In this document: piece after piece, positions 27,802-34,880 of the stretch
Numbering within the stretch: position 1 is the first letter of the stretch
Layout of the letters: each line of letters begins with the position of its first letter
Origin: G965197715 sp965247615
GTDB lineage: Bacteria; Chloroflexota; Dehalococcoidia; Lucifugimonadales; UBA1127
Direction of reading: 5' to 3'
NCBI GenBank assembly: GCA_965247615.1
Contig: OZ252022.1
Location: 2,170,001 to 2,234,000 of the forward strand
DNA length: 64,000 bases
Position numbers and translations under genes: made by a program
Notes under the pieces: model-generated
Database searches by the model: none
What the model was told of the DNA's origin: nothing
What the model saw: only the letters and a program-made list of their open reading frames with translations

Positions 27802-30042
27802 CTACTCCCTGGTCACTTGGGCGACCTTGAAGTCTTCGATCTCGACGGGGACCACAGAGCCCTCCAGCTTGGGCAACCGAACTCGCTGTCCCAACTTGTT
27901 GAGGCGCACTCGGGTGGCGCCCCACGCCAGCGCGCCGGTCTCTTTTGTCGTCTCCGGAGCGATTATCGAGAATACGTTGGCGCCCCGGCCCTGGGCGTAG
28001 CGACCAGACTGCTCGTGGCCCTGAGCCATCGGCACGCCGACGATTCCGGGAGGTGTCGCGGGGTGCGGGTACACCAGCGCTTCAATTTTGCCCACCGTTG
28101 ACTCCACCTCCACAACGTCGCCTTCTCGCAGACCCATCTCCCGGGCTTCTTTGGAGTTTACCTCCACCCAGGTGCTCCACACGGCAGTGGACAGGGGGTC
28201 CGGAGTCCCCTGGAGCCAAGGTAGGTGCGCCCCCTCGCCGCTCCCCATGGACTGAGATGGGAAGGGGATGAGGTGCATCGGAAAGCTGGAGTCCCCCGCA
28301 AACGTGGCCGCTGACGGGTCCGGGAGCGCCCCTATCCGTGCCGCAGAGCGGACGGTCTTGGTCGTGTCCCACCATCCCCCCTGTTGGAGGAGGCCCACCC
28401 AGAACTCTCCGTCGGTCCCAGCGGGGATCAGCCCTGGTCTGTTCGCACTATCCTGCACTCCCATGAGACGACTCGCGCCATCCCGCAGTACTGCCTCAAG
28501 GGTGTCCCAAGGCAACTCTTGCTTCAGGTTGAGCTCTTCTGCCAGGGTCAGGAGTAGATCTCCAAAGCTACGGCTATCAACAAAGGGCCTCACGACGGGC
28601 TGCTGGATCCCGAAGGTCTGATAACCAGGCCCCGGCTCGGCCACGTCGTCGCCCCAGTCCTCCAAGGCGGTGTGGACCGGCAGCACCAGATCGGCCATGG
28701 CTGTCGTTTCGTCCATGAAGCTGGAGAAGCTAACGACGAATGGTACGTTGGCCAGGGCAGCCCTGAATCCTGCAGCGGCGGGCAAGCCATAGGCTGGATT
28801 GGCGCCGTGCACCATCGCAACGCTTACCCCACCCTGGCGCATGCGTTGAGATAAGCTCTGCCACTCCTGAAACGAGGTCGCCTGTGCCGTGCCCGAAAGG
28901 TTGTCCAGGACTGGCGCAGGGTTGAACTTGACGCCCCCGTCCTTGCCGACGTTGCCAACCAGCACGTTCAGGGAGTAGGCAGCCGCCAGATTGAAGAGCC
29001 CGTTCGTCTGGGCGCCTGCGGAGCCTCCGGCCAGGGCAAGCCCCGGTTGGTGTCCGGCAAAATCTCGGGCGATCGCACGTATTCGCTCCGGCGAGACGCC
29101 CACAGCTGCTGCTACGGAGTCGGGGCGGATTCGCTGCATCCCTGCCGTGCCAAGGGCAGACGCCAGGGCATCCGCGGCTGTACGGTCGCCCAGGTTATCG
29201 TCGATGATCACGGACGCGATGCTGAGGGCCAAGAGACCCTCGGCCCCAGGCTTAACCGGGACCCATTCGTCTGCATTGGCAGCGGTCAGAGACATCCTGG
29301 GCTCAATCTGCACCAAGGTCCCGCGCTCACGTCCACTACCCTGTCGGAACTCCCCGTACTGCCGCGAATAGTGGACCGGCGAGAGCCACGTCCCCAAGAA
29401 GTCCGCCCCAAAGGAGAGAATGTAGCGCGTACGCTCTATGTCGAACGCGGGAATACGGTCCTGGCCGAAGACCCGCTTCACGGCCTCGCGCAGGTTCGTC
29501 TCCTCCAGCGCCTCGAAGGCGGCGTGCTGGGCGCCATAGCCATTGGCGAACCGGTCCGCGACCATCCCTAGGTGCCCTCTATCCGGCGGAGTAATGAGCA
29601 CGACGGAGCTCGCGTTGGCTCTGTTCCGCTGGAGCTGGTCAACCACCTCGTCCAAGGCGCTGTCCCAGTCGGTGACCTGAAACGCGGCCGAGCCCCGCGG
29701 CCCACTGCGGCGCATGGGCGCCGCGATGCGGTCGGGATGGTACACAGCCTGGAGGGCAGCCTCGCACCTCGCGCCGTGCTTACCGGCGTTGAGCGGATAG
29801 TCAGGGTTCCCCTCCACCTTCTTGGCCCGGCCCTCCATCACCCGCACGATCAAGCCCTCCGCCGACGAGCACTGGCGGCAGAGGGTGGCGTAGTTTGCTT
29901 CCGCGCCTTCAACCAGGTCTTCAGGAAGCAACACCGGACTCTGGATGTTGAACTCATCCGGTGCAATACGGCAACCGGCAAAGAGGACAGCGCCCAAGCT
30001 GAGCCCCGTCGTCTTCAGAAGCTGGCGTCGAGTGACCGCCAT
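27802..30042 (-). CDS. Alternative Complex III ActB molybdopterin-oxidoreductase-like domain as a separate subunit
   Basis: A 746-residue protein of the molybdopterin oxidoreductase fold. A Tat signal (TRRQLLKTTGLSLGAVLFAGC, Arg5-Arg6) ends in a probable lipobox with Cys24, so it is exported and may be lipid anchored. The N-terminal iron-sulfur motif is degenerate (CRQC, then SSAEG where a Cys is expected, and ARC). ActB halves in solved complexes carry no molybdenum cofactor. It precedes the Fe-S subunit gene by 8 bases. It is the extracytoplasmic core of the quinol:cytochrome c/oxidase complex. Confidence 0.85.
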   Translation of the reverse strand: MAVTRRQLLKTTGLSLGAVLFAGCRIAPDEFNIQSPVLLPEDLVEGAEANYATLCRQCSSAEGLIVRVMEGRAKKVEGNPDYPLNAGKHGARCEAALQAVYHPDRIAAPMRRSGPRGSAAFQVTDWDSALDEVVDQLQRNRANASSVVLITPPDRGHLGMVADRFANGYGAQHAAFEALEETNLREAVKRVFGQDRIPAFDIERTRYILSFGADFLGTWLSPVHYSRQYGEFRQGSGRERGTLVQIEPRMSLTAANADEWVPVKPGAEGLLALSIASVIIDDNLGDRTAADALASALGTAGMQRIRPDSVAAAVGVSPERIRAIARDFAGHQPGLALAGGSAGAQTNGLFNLAAAYSLNVLVGNVGKDGGVKFNPAPVLDNLSGTAQATSFQEWQSLSQRMRQGGVSVAMVHGANPAYGLPAAAGFRAALANVPFVVSFSSFMDETTAMADLVLPVHTALEDWGDDVAEPGPGYQTFGIQQPVVRPFVDSRSFGDLLLTLAEELNLKQELPWDTLEAVLRDGASRLMGVQDSANRPGLIPAGTDGEFWVGLLQQGGWWDTTKTVRSAARIGALPDPSAATFAGDSSFPMHLIPFPSQSMGSGEGAHLPWLQGTPDPLSTAVWSTWVEVNSKEAREMGLREGDVVEVESTVGKIEALVYPHPATPPGIVGVPMAQGHEQSGRYAQGRGANVFSIIAPETTKETGALAWGATRVRLNKLGQRVRLPKLEGSVVPVEIEDFKVAQVTRE

Positions 30043-30060
30043 AGCGCCGGTCGCCTCCCC

Positions 30061-30687
30061 TTAGTAGTGGCAGGTAGTGCAGTCCGTGGGTGCACTCCAT
30101 TCCCGGTGACAATCTACGCAGTTGCCCATCTTCAGGGCATTGACCTGACGCACCTCCTGCATTGCGCCCACGTTACCGTGGCAGATGGCGCAAGTGGAGG
30201 AAGCGTAGCTCTCTTGCTGCGTCAGGTCGTACTCCCCCTTCACTGAGGAATAGTTAGCCTCTTGGGAGAAGAAATTGACGTGGGCCTCATGGACAAATCG
30301 AACGTGGTCCGGCAATCGGTGCACCCGGACCCAGTTTATCGGCTCACCATTCTGGAAAGCCGTGATGACCTTGCCGGCCTCTTCGCTGCCCCGGGCGATG
30401 ATCTGGTGACAGAAGTAGCACTGCTCCACCGGAGGAACGCTGGCGACACGCTCGGTGGCGGCCATTCTGTGGCAAAAGAGGCAGTCCATGCCCATATCCA
30501 CGTGACTGGGGTGTGGGAAAGCGATGGGCTGCTCTGGAGTCGTCCGAAACAAGCTATCCACCGCCCAGACGTAGTGGCCGATCAGCTTCAGGCCGATGAC
30601 GGTGGCGATCAGGCCGATGAAGAGGAACGTGAATCCGCCAAAGGCGAAGATCAGTATCTTGGGTGGCCGCCGCAACATCGACAGCAA
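30061..30687 (-). CDS. actA: Alternative Complex III subunit ActA, pentahaem cytochrome c
   Basis: 208 residues with one N-terminal TM anchor (ILIFAFGGFTFLFIGLIATVIG) and five CxxCH motifs: 69-73, 90-94, 166-170, 190-194 and 203-207. The arrangement matches cytochrome c7/c3-like ActA, which conducts electrons out of the complex. The locus also supplies ccm genes needed to attach these haems. It is followed by the ActB-like gene after 18 bases. Confidence 0.9.
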   Translation of the reverse strand: MLSMLRRPPKILIFAFGGFTFLFIGLIATVIGLKLIGHYVWAVDSLFRTTPEQPIAFPHPSHVDMGMDCLFCHRMAATERVASVPPVEQCYFCHQIIARGSEEAGKVITAFQNGEPINWVRVHRLPDHVRFVHEAHVNFFSQEANYSSVKGEYDLTQQESYASSTCAICHGNVGAMQEVRQVNALKMGNCVDCHREWSAPTDCTTCHY

Positions 30688-30791
30688 GTAAGTCCGCTCC
30701 CAATTCTGCTACTTTGCGCCGCCTGCCAGCGTGCGCCTCAGTCTACTAGAGGGAAAAACCGAGCAAGCCTATGTTCTCCTACCGTTTCCTC

Positions 30792-31085
30792 CTAGATCCA
30801 CCACCTCGGATAGATCTCGTGGAGAATGCCAGCCCGCGTGACTATGTTGAAGAAGACCCAAACAAGCAGCGCCAAGGATACGAAAGACACAACATAGAGG
30901 GCCGGCTGCAAGAGGCGCGCACGCTCTGGGCTAAGCTGGTGCGTTGACAACAGAGACGGGATCACGGCCTTGGCGAGAAGGAGGTTGAACGCAAAGCCAA
31001 TGACGAAAACGGGAATGGCCCAGAAAAAGTGAACCACCCCAAAGAGATCGTTCCAGTCCTCCGCTGTGATAAAGGCCGGGTCCAT
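30792..31085 (-). CDS. Small 2-TM membrane protein heading the Alternative Complex III operon
   Basis: A 97-residue protein with two TM helices (HFFWAIPVFVIGFAFNLLL and YVVSFVSLALLVWVFFNIV) and a conserved-looking N-terminus MDPAFITAEDWNDLF. I do not recognise the family. It is the first gene after the TTGACA/TATTCT promoter, about 100 bases before actA, so it is probably an accessory or additional subunit of the complex. ATG 31085 is preferred to 31151 because the upstream part overlaps the predicted promoter. Confidence 0.6.
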   Translation of the reverse strand: MDPAFITAEDWNDLFGVVHFFWAIPVFVIGFAFNLLLAKAVIPSLLSTHQLSPERARLLQPALYVVSFVSLALLVWVFFNIVTRAGILHEIYPRWWI

Positions 31086-31135
31086 GAGCACCTCGCGACG
31101 CCCGCGACCGAGGTCTAGCCCTAGAGCGCTTGTGA

Positions 31136-31164
31136 AGAATATCGCACACATTCTCGCTTGTCAA
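31136..31164 (-). promoter_or_regulatory. Promoter of the Alternative Complex III operon
   Basis: On the minus strand a perfect TTGACA (31159-31164), 17-base spacer, TATTCT (31136-31141). Transcription would start near 31129, 44 bases before the first start codon. The -35 lies 18 bases from the target duplication of the neighbouring insertion sequence. Confidence 0.65.
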
Positions 31165-31182
31165 GGTTGTCTCGGCCCTATC

Positions 31183-31198
31183 CTGGCGCCAATCTACC
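31183..31198. repeat. Target-site duplication, left copy (16 bp)
   Basis: CTGGCGCCAATCTACC, identical to 32648-32663 and directly adjacent to the left inverted repeat of the ISNCY element. Confidence 0.85.
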
Positions 31199-31248
31199 TG
31201 TCGTTGTCCAGTGATTCTGTCAGGGTTGTTGTTCAATGATTATGTCAG
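31199..31248. repeat. Left inverted repeat of the ISNCY element with two binding-site-like units
   Basis: Contains units at about 31204-31223 and 31229-31248, the second ending ATGTCAG just outside the transposase stop codon. Confidence 0.8.
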
Positions 31249-32592
31249 TAGCGCTCTCCTCCAGGGGTGGTTGGGCGCTGGCTTGGTGGGGATGCGGGCC
31301 GTGGTCTTCGCCGGGGGACGGGGAGCAGTTGCCGGTGCGCGGTGACCGTCACGGGCAGGTCGGGCTGGCGAGTCGGCTGGCAGCTGACCGTTGGAGCGGC
31401 GGCCGGTGCGGGCCCTGAGCGCGACGGGCCCGGCGGGGGCCGGCGCTGTGGCCACGGTCCTGCCCTGGTGGACGACCACGATGCTGCCGTCCAGCCGCTC
31501 TTGGACTTCGACGCGGGTCCGAGCGTAGCTGGTCCTGCGCCCATCGGGGAGCGCCTGCAGCGCGGCGCCGTTGAAGTGGATGGTGTGGTCGTTGGCCACG
31601 GTGCGCAGGTACTTGAAGCACCGGACCGCATCAAGGGAGACGCCCGGCGGCAGTGGGCGATAGGCCGGTTCCCGCTGGGCCGGCGCCACGCCGAACTGCC
31701 GATCGTATCGCGGCAGGAAGTCCCCGAGCATCCGGTTGGCCTCCTCGATGGTCGCCGCGCCCGCGAGGCGCATCTCCGAGACCAGGCGGTCCTGGAAGGT
31801 GTCCCACGCGCGCTCCACGCGACCCTTCGCCTGGGGTGTATGGGCCATGATGAGCTCGATGCCCAACTCCTCGAGCGCCCGGGCGAACTGCGTGGGCTCG
31901 CGCCGGCCCCGAAGCTGCTCGTCCCGGCTCTCCGACTCCCGGGGCGAGCGCTGGAAGATGCTATGCCGATCGCTATAGAGGGCCATCGGCACGCCGCGGC
32001 GGTCGATGATCTCCTTGAGCATGAGCAAGTAGCCGTGGGCGTCCTCCTGTTCTCTGAATAGGGCGAAGGGGACCGTCCCCGTGGCGTCGTCCACGGCCCC
32101 GATGAGCGTCAGGCGGGGTCCCCGACCCTCCAACCAGTCGTGCCTGCTCCCGTCGATCTGCAGCAGCATCCCCTCCTGGGGGTAGCGCTCCCTGCGCAGA
32201 TAGCGCTTGCGCGCTCGGCGGCGGCGGGGACTCCGAACACCGCCCGCCAGCAGCACCCGCCGGACGGTGGAGCGGGACAGATCGACGCCCTCCCGCTCGG
32301 CCAACAGCTCGGTCAGATGCGAGTGGTTGAAGCCGGCGTAGCGGCCCTTGGCTAGCGCCGTCACCTGTTCCTGCGTCTCCGGGCTTGTGGCGGTCGACGG
32401 CCGTCTGCCCCTGTTTCCGTGAGCCACCCCGGCAGCTCCCTCCTTTCGATACGCCGCCAGCAGTCGCCACGCGTGGCGCTCGCTCACCCTCATCAGTTCG
32501 GCCGCCTCAGCCATCAACACCTTCCGCTCGATCACACCGTTCAACACCTGTATCCGGGCTTGCTCTCTGGTAGTCAACGTCAGTCCTTTCAT
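31240..32592 (-). CDS. ISNCY family (IS1202-like) transposase
   Basis: 450 residues. An N-terminal helix-turn-helix (residues about 27-50, AEAAELMRVSERHAWRLLAAYRK) is followed by the family-typical GVAHGNRGRRPS, then a DDE integrase core with Asp147 (LQIDGSRHDW), Asp208 (LYSDRHSIF) and Glu260 (AKGRVERAWDTFQ). The Pro/Arg-rich last 60 residues are non-conserved in look. The frame is intact. The stop codon overlaps the left inverted repeat. Confidence 0.9.
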   Translation of the reverse strand: MKGLTLTTREQARIQVLNGVIERKVLMAEAAELMRVSERHAWRLLAAYRKEGAAGVAHGNRGRRPSTATSPETQEQVTALAKGRYAGFNHSHLTELLAEREGVDLSRSTVRRVLLAGGVRSPRRRRARKRYLRRERYPQEGMLLQIDGSRHDWLEGRGPRLTLIGAVDDATGTVPFALFREQEDAHGYLLMLKEIIDRRGVPMALYSDRHSIFQRSPRESESRDEQLRGRREPTQFARALEELGIELIMAHTPQAKGRVERAWDTFQDRLVSEMRLAGAATIEEANRMLGDFLPRYDRQFGVAPAQREPAYRPLPPGVSLDAVRCFKYLRTVANDHTIHFNGAALQALPDGRRTSYARTRVEVQERLDGSIVVVHQGRTVATAPAPAGPVALRARTGRRSNGQLPADSPARPARDGHRAPATAPRPPAKTTARIPTKPAPNHPWRRALLT

Positions 32593-32595
32593 AGA

Positions 32596-32647
32596 CTGAC
32601 ATTTTCATTGACCAGTTACCCACTGACCAAATCATTGAACAATGACA
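32596..32647. repeat. Right inverted repeat of the ISNCY element
   Basis: Reverse complement begins TGTCATTGTTCAATGATT and continues with a second degenerate unit; pairs with 31199-31248. Confidence 0.8.
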
Positions 32648-32663
32648 CTGGCGCCAATCTACC
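32648..32663. repeat. Target-site duplication, right copy (16 bp)
   Basis: Identical to 31183-31198 and directly adjacent to the right inverted repeat. Confidence 0.85.
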
Positions 32664-32692
32664 TTGATGTCTCCCGCGGCCCGATGTAGACT
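32664..32692 (+). promoter_or_regulatory. Promoter of the small Tat-like protein gene
   Basis: TTGATG (32664-32669), 17-base spacer, TAGACT (32687-32692), 38 bases before the ATG. Before the IS inserted, this -35 box was 34 bases from the divergent -35 box of the Alternative Complex III operon. Confidence 0.5.
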
Positions 32693-32730
32693 GAACCTAC
32701 GCAACCAGAAACGCCTATCCGGGGGGAAGC

Positions 32731-32955
32731 ATGGCTGAAGGTGACCAGGGCAGGGACCGCCGAAGAGTGTTGCAGGGCCTTGGTTTCGCTCTGGGCGGCG
32801 TCGTCGTTGCTTCCGCGCTATCCCGCTTCTTCCGGCGGCCCACCCAGCGTAGGCCCCGCCCGCTGGACCTGCCCGGTGAAGGCTCCATCTTCCAGCCCAG
32901 GCGGGACGCACGTCTGGAGGAATGGGAGCGAACGCACGGCGCCACCAGCCAGTAG
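32731..32955 (+). CDS. Small protein (74 aa) with Tat-like N-terminal TM segment, unknown function
   Basis: Starts at ATG 32731 after GGGGGGAAGC. The N-terminus RDRRRVLQGLGFALGGVVVASAL combines an Arg-rich motif with a hydrophobic helix, like a Tat signal or anchor, followed by a short Arg/Pro-rich tail. Similar small anchors occur beside respiratory iron-sulfur proteins, but I cannot assign a family. It is divergent from the Alternative Complex III operon and has its own terminator. Confidence 0.55.
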   Translation: MAEGDQGRDRRRVLQGLGFALGGVVVASALSRFFRRPTQRRPRPLDLPGEGSIFQPRRDARLEEWERTHGATSQ

Positions 32956-32981
32956 GCGCTGCCTAGAGCCGCAAGTGAGCA

Positions 32982-33012
32982 CGCCCTCTCCATGAGAGGG
33001 CGCTTTCATTTC
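32982..33012 (+). terminator. Terminator of the small Tat-like protein gene
   Basis: CGCCCTCTC-CAT-GAGAGGGCG hairpin (32982-33002), perfect 9-bp stem, followed by CTTTCATTT. Confidence 0.65.
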
Positions 33013-33105
33013 CAGGAGGCCCCGGCCAGATCACCTACGCAGCCACTTCGCGCCGCTTAGCCTGGGACATCCCCATTGCCTGAGCTGCCGAAGCTATAGG
33101 GCCGG

Positions 33106-34215
33106 CTACGGATACTGGAGGGTCACCGTGCCTTCGGAGTCTACCAGGACCACTATCGACCTGGCGTCCGGCGTGTACACGGTCACTAGAACGCGTCGAG
33201 TTCCTGGTTCCTCTTCGCTGCGGAAGAGATCCAGAGCTTTGCGGCCAATCTCCTGACGGGCAGGCCCGCAGGGCGACTCCGCCGCAATGCCCACGGCAAG
33301 CCCCTCTTGCCTATAGCATAAGGGCACCACGACCGACAGCGGCTCGGACTGCCCTGATGGCGGGCGAGGGAGGGGTCCCACTTGCCAGTCTCCCCGGATA
33401 CTCCTGGCCTCGGCGCCATCGCGGGTCGCCATGATCTCGGACATGCGCAGCGTGAGGCTACCGGGGGCAATGTCCGGGAGAGCGAAGGCGATAGCGCCAA
33501 CGCTGACGTTCTTCTCTTGCATAAGCGGAGTCACACTCAGTCGCTCCAGAGGGCCAGACACGCCTACACTGCCCTCCACACGCCGGGGCGCTAGCTCCCA
33601 CCCATCCAGGTCGGTAGGCGCCAGGAAGGCGTAGAACAGAACAACGAAGACCCTGTCACGGACTACGGTTTGCAATGGGACCAGTGTAACGCCCGAGTCC
33701 GTCACGGCGCCCTCCGCAGCGTCACGATCATCGGGCGCATCGGCAGCCATGGCAGCGGGCGCAGATTCCGGGAGGGCTGCCTTACGACGCGCACCAGTAG
33801 GCGCAGGAGCCGCCGGCGCGGCAGCAGCAGCTTGCTCAGCGGCAGGAGGGGGAGCAGCGAACGCAGGCGCAGGCTGCGCGGCCGCGGCTGCCGGAGCAGA
33901 TGAACTCAACGCCTCCCCGTCTTGCGCCTTAGACATGACTTGGCCCACCTCCATCCCTCCGCTGCGCAGTACGATAGCAAGCGTCGCCGCACCCACGACC
34001 AGCATGAGCAGCGCAGCCGCTGCCCCGGCATAGAGAGGCTGGACCTGGCGCAGCCAATCGAGCCCGAAGAATCGCCTCTGTGCTCTAGGCTGGAGTTCCA
34101 GTCGCGGCTCTATGCGGTCCCATAGGTCCATGGGAGCGCGAAGCTCCCGTCGCTGCGCCAGGTAATGCTCGCGAAGGAGGCGCTCTGTGGCCTCATTCCC
34201 GCCGTTTTCACTCAA
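33106..34215 (-). CDS. Membrane-anchored anti-sigma-factor-like protein
   Basis: 369 residues. A cytoplasmic N-terminus of about 60 residues (TERLLREHYLAQRRELRAPMDLWDRIEPRL) precedes one TM helix (LYAGAAAALLMLVVGAATLAIVL), a long Ala/Pro-rich low-complexity linker (about residues 100-160), and an extracytoplasmic sensor domain of beta character. The gene overlaps the stop of the ECF sigma gene by 4 bases and is co-transcribed with it, the standard sigma/anti-sigma arrangement. No HxxxCxxC zinc motif is visible, so it is not a ZAS-type anti-sigma factor. Function is inferred from context. Confidence 0.7.
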   Translation of the reverse strand: MSENGGNEATERLLREHYLAQRRELRAPMDLWDRIEPRLELQPRAQRRFFGLDWLRQVQPLYAGAAAALLMLVVGAATLAIVLRSGGMEVGQVMSKAQDGEALSSSAPAAAAAQPAPAFAAPPPAAEQAAAAAPAAPAPTGARRKAALPESAPAAMAADAPDDRDAAEGAVTDSGVTLVPLQTVVRDRVFVVLFYAFLAPTDLDGWELAPRRVEGSVGVSGPLERLSVTPLMQEKNVSVGAIAFALPDIAPGSLTLRMSEIMATRDGAEARSIRGDWQVGPLPRPPSGQSEPLSVVVPLCYRQEGLAVGIAAESPCGPARQEIGRKALDLFRSEEEPGTRRVLVTVYTPDARSIVVLVDSEGTVTLQYP

Positions 34216-34793
34216 CCTAGGCCCCCCCTCTCCCCTGCCTCTAGGCCATTGGCCCCCTTGGCGGCCAGAATCCCTCGCAGCCGCTCCAGTGCACGGAAGA
34301 GCCGCGACTTGACGGTGCCTTGACGTATCCCCAGTGCCACCGCAGTCTCCTCCACGGACAGCTCGGCGAAGTAGCGGAGGGTCACCACCTGGCGCTGTTC
34401 CTCGGAGAGCCCCTGAAGGGCGCGTTGGACGGCCTCTCTCTCCAGGAGCCGCTCAGTCTCTACCGCAGGGTCGTCGCCGCTTTGTTCCAGGAATCTAGCC
34501 TCCGCCACGTCCTCCAGGGGTACTGATTCCAGGGACTTGCGCCGTGCCCTGCTGATTACCTGGTTCACAAGGATCCGCACCAACCATGCTCTAAGACTGC
34601 CGCCGCGATAGCCCGCCAGGGCGCGCCATGCTCTGAGGAACGCCTCCTGGGTCGCCTCACCGGCAGAGGCGTGGTTCCGCGTCATCAGGAAGGCGGTGCC
34701 ATACATGACGTCCTGGTATCGCTCAACCAGCACACGAAACGCGTTCCTATCCCCATCGAGACAGCGGCGAATCGCCTCGTCGTCGGAGAGCAG
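34212..34793 (-). CDS. ECF RNA polymerase sigma factor (sigma-70 family), non-canonical start likely
   Basis: Region 2 (FRVLVERYQDVMYGTAFLMTRNHASAGEATQEAFLRAWRAL) and region 4 (QRQVVTLRYFAELSVEETAVALGIRQGTVKSRLFRALERL) are both clear. The homology extends upstream of the only GTG in frame (34733): codons for DDEAIRRCLDGDRNAF form the usual start of region 2. No ATG, GTG or TTG exists there before a stop. I place the start at CTG 34793 (GGAGG 4 bases before); ATT 34832, with AGGAGG 6 bases before, is the alternative. It is coupled to an anti-sigma-like gene. Confidence 0.8.
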   Translation of the reverse strand: MLSDDEAIRRCLDGDRNAFRVLVERYQDVMYGTAFLMTRNHASAGEATQEAFLRAWRALAGYRGGSLRAWLVRILVNQVISRARRKSLESVPLEDVAEARFLEQSGDDPAVETERLLEREAVQRALQGLSEEQRQVVTLRYFAELSVEETAVALGIRQGTVKSRLFRALERLRGILAAKGANGLEAGERGGLG

Positions 34794-34834
34794 ACCTCCT
34801 CCGCGCTGGGGCGTCAGGTCTCCTTCGAGAATAG

Positions 34835-34861
34835 GACGCCTCCTGAAGGAAGATAGTTCCC
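34835..34861 (-). promoter_or_regulatory. Candidate ECF-type (autoregulatory) promoter of the sigma gene
   Basis: On the minus strand GGGAAC (34856-34861), 17 bases, CGTC (34835-34838), resembling the GGAAC-N16/17-CGTC promoters used by many ECF sigma factors. Transcription from it would start after the ATT 34832 candidate, favouring the CTG start. Confidence 0.35.
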
Positions 34862-34880
34862 GGCAGCAATCGATGGTTCG

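Larger units (their letters stand above)
31199..32647 (-). mobile_element. Complete ISNCY (IS1202-like) insertion sequence, 1449 bp
   Basis: Both ends begin TGTC(A/G)TTGT and form long inverted repeats of about 50 bp (31199-31248 and 32596-32647). Each end carries two copies of a roughly 20-bp unit TTGTnCARTGATTnTGTCAG or a close variant, which look like transposase binding sites. An exact 16-bp duplication of the target flanks the element. From memory, one subgroup of the IS1202 family makes 15-18 bp duplications, which fits. One intact transposase gene fills the inside, so insertion looks recent. Confidence 0.9.
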
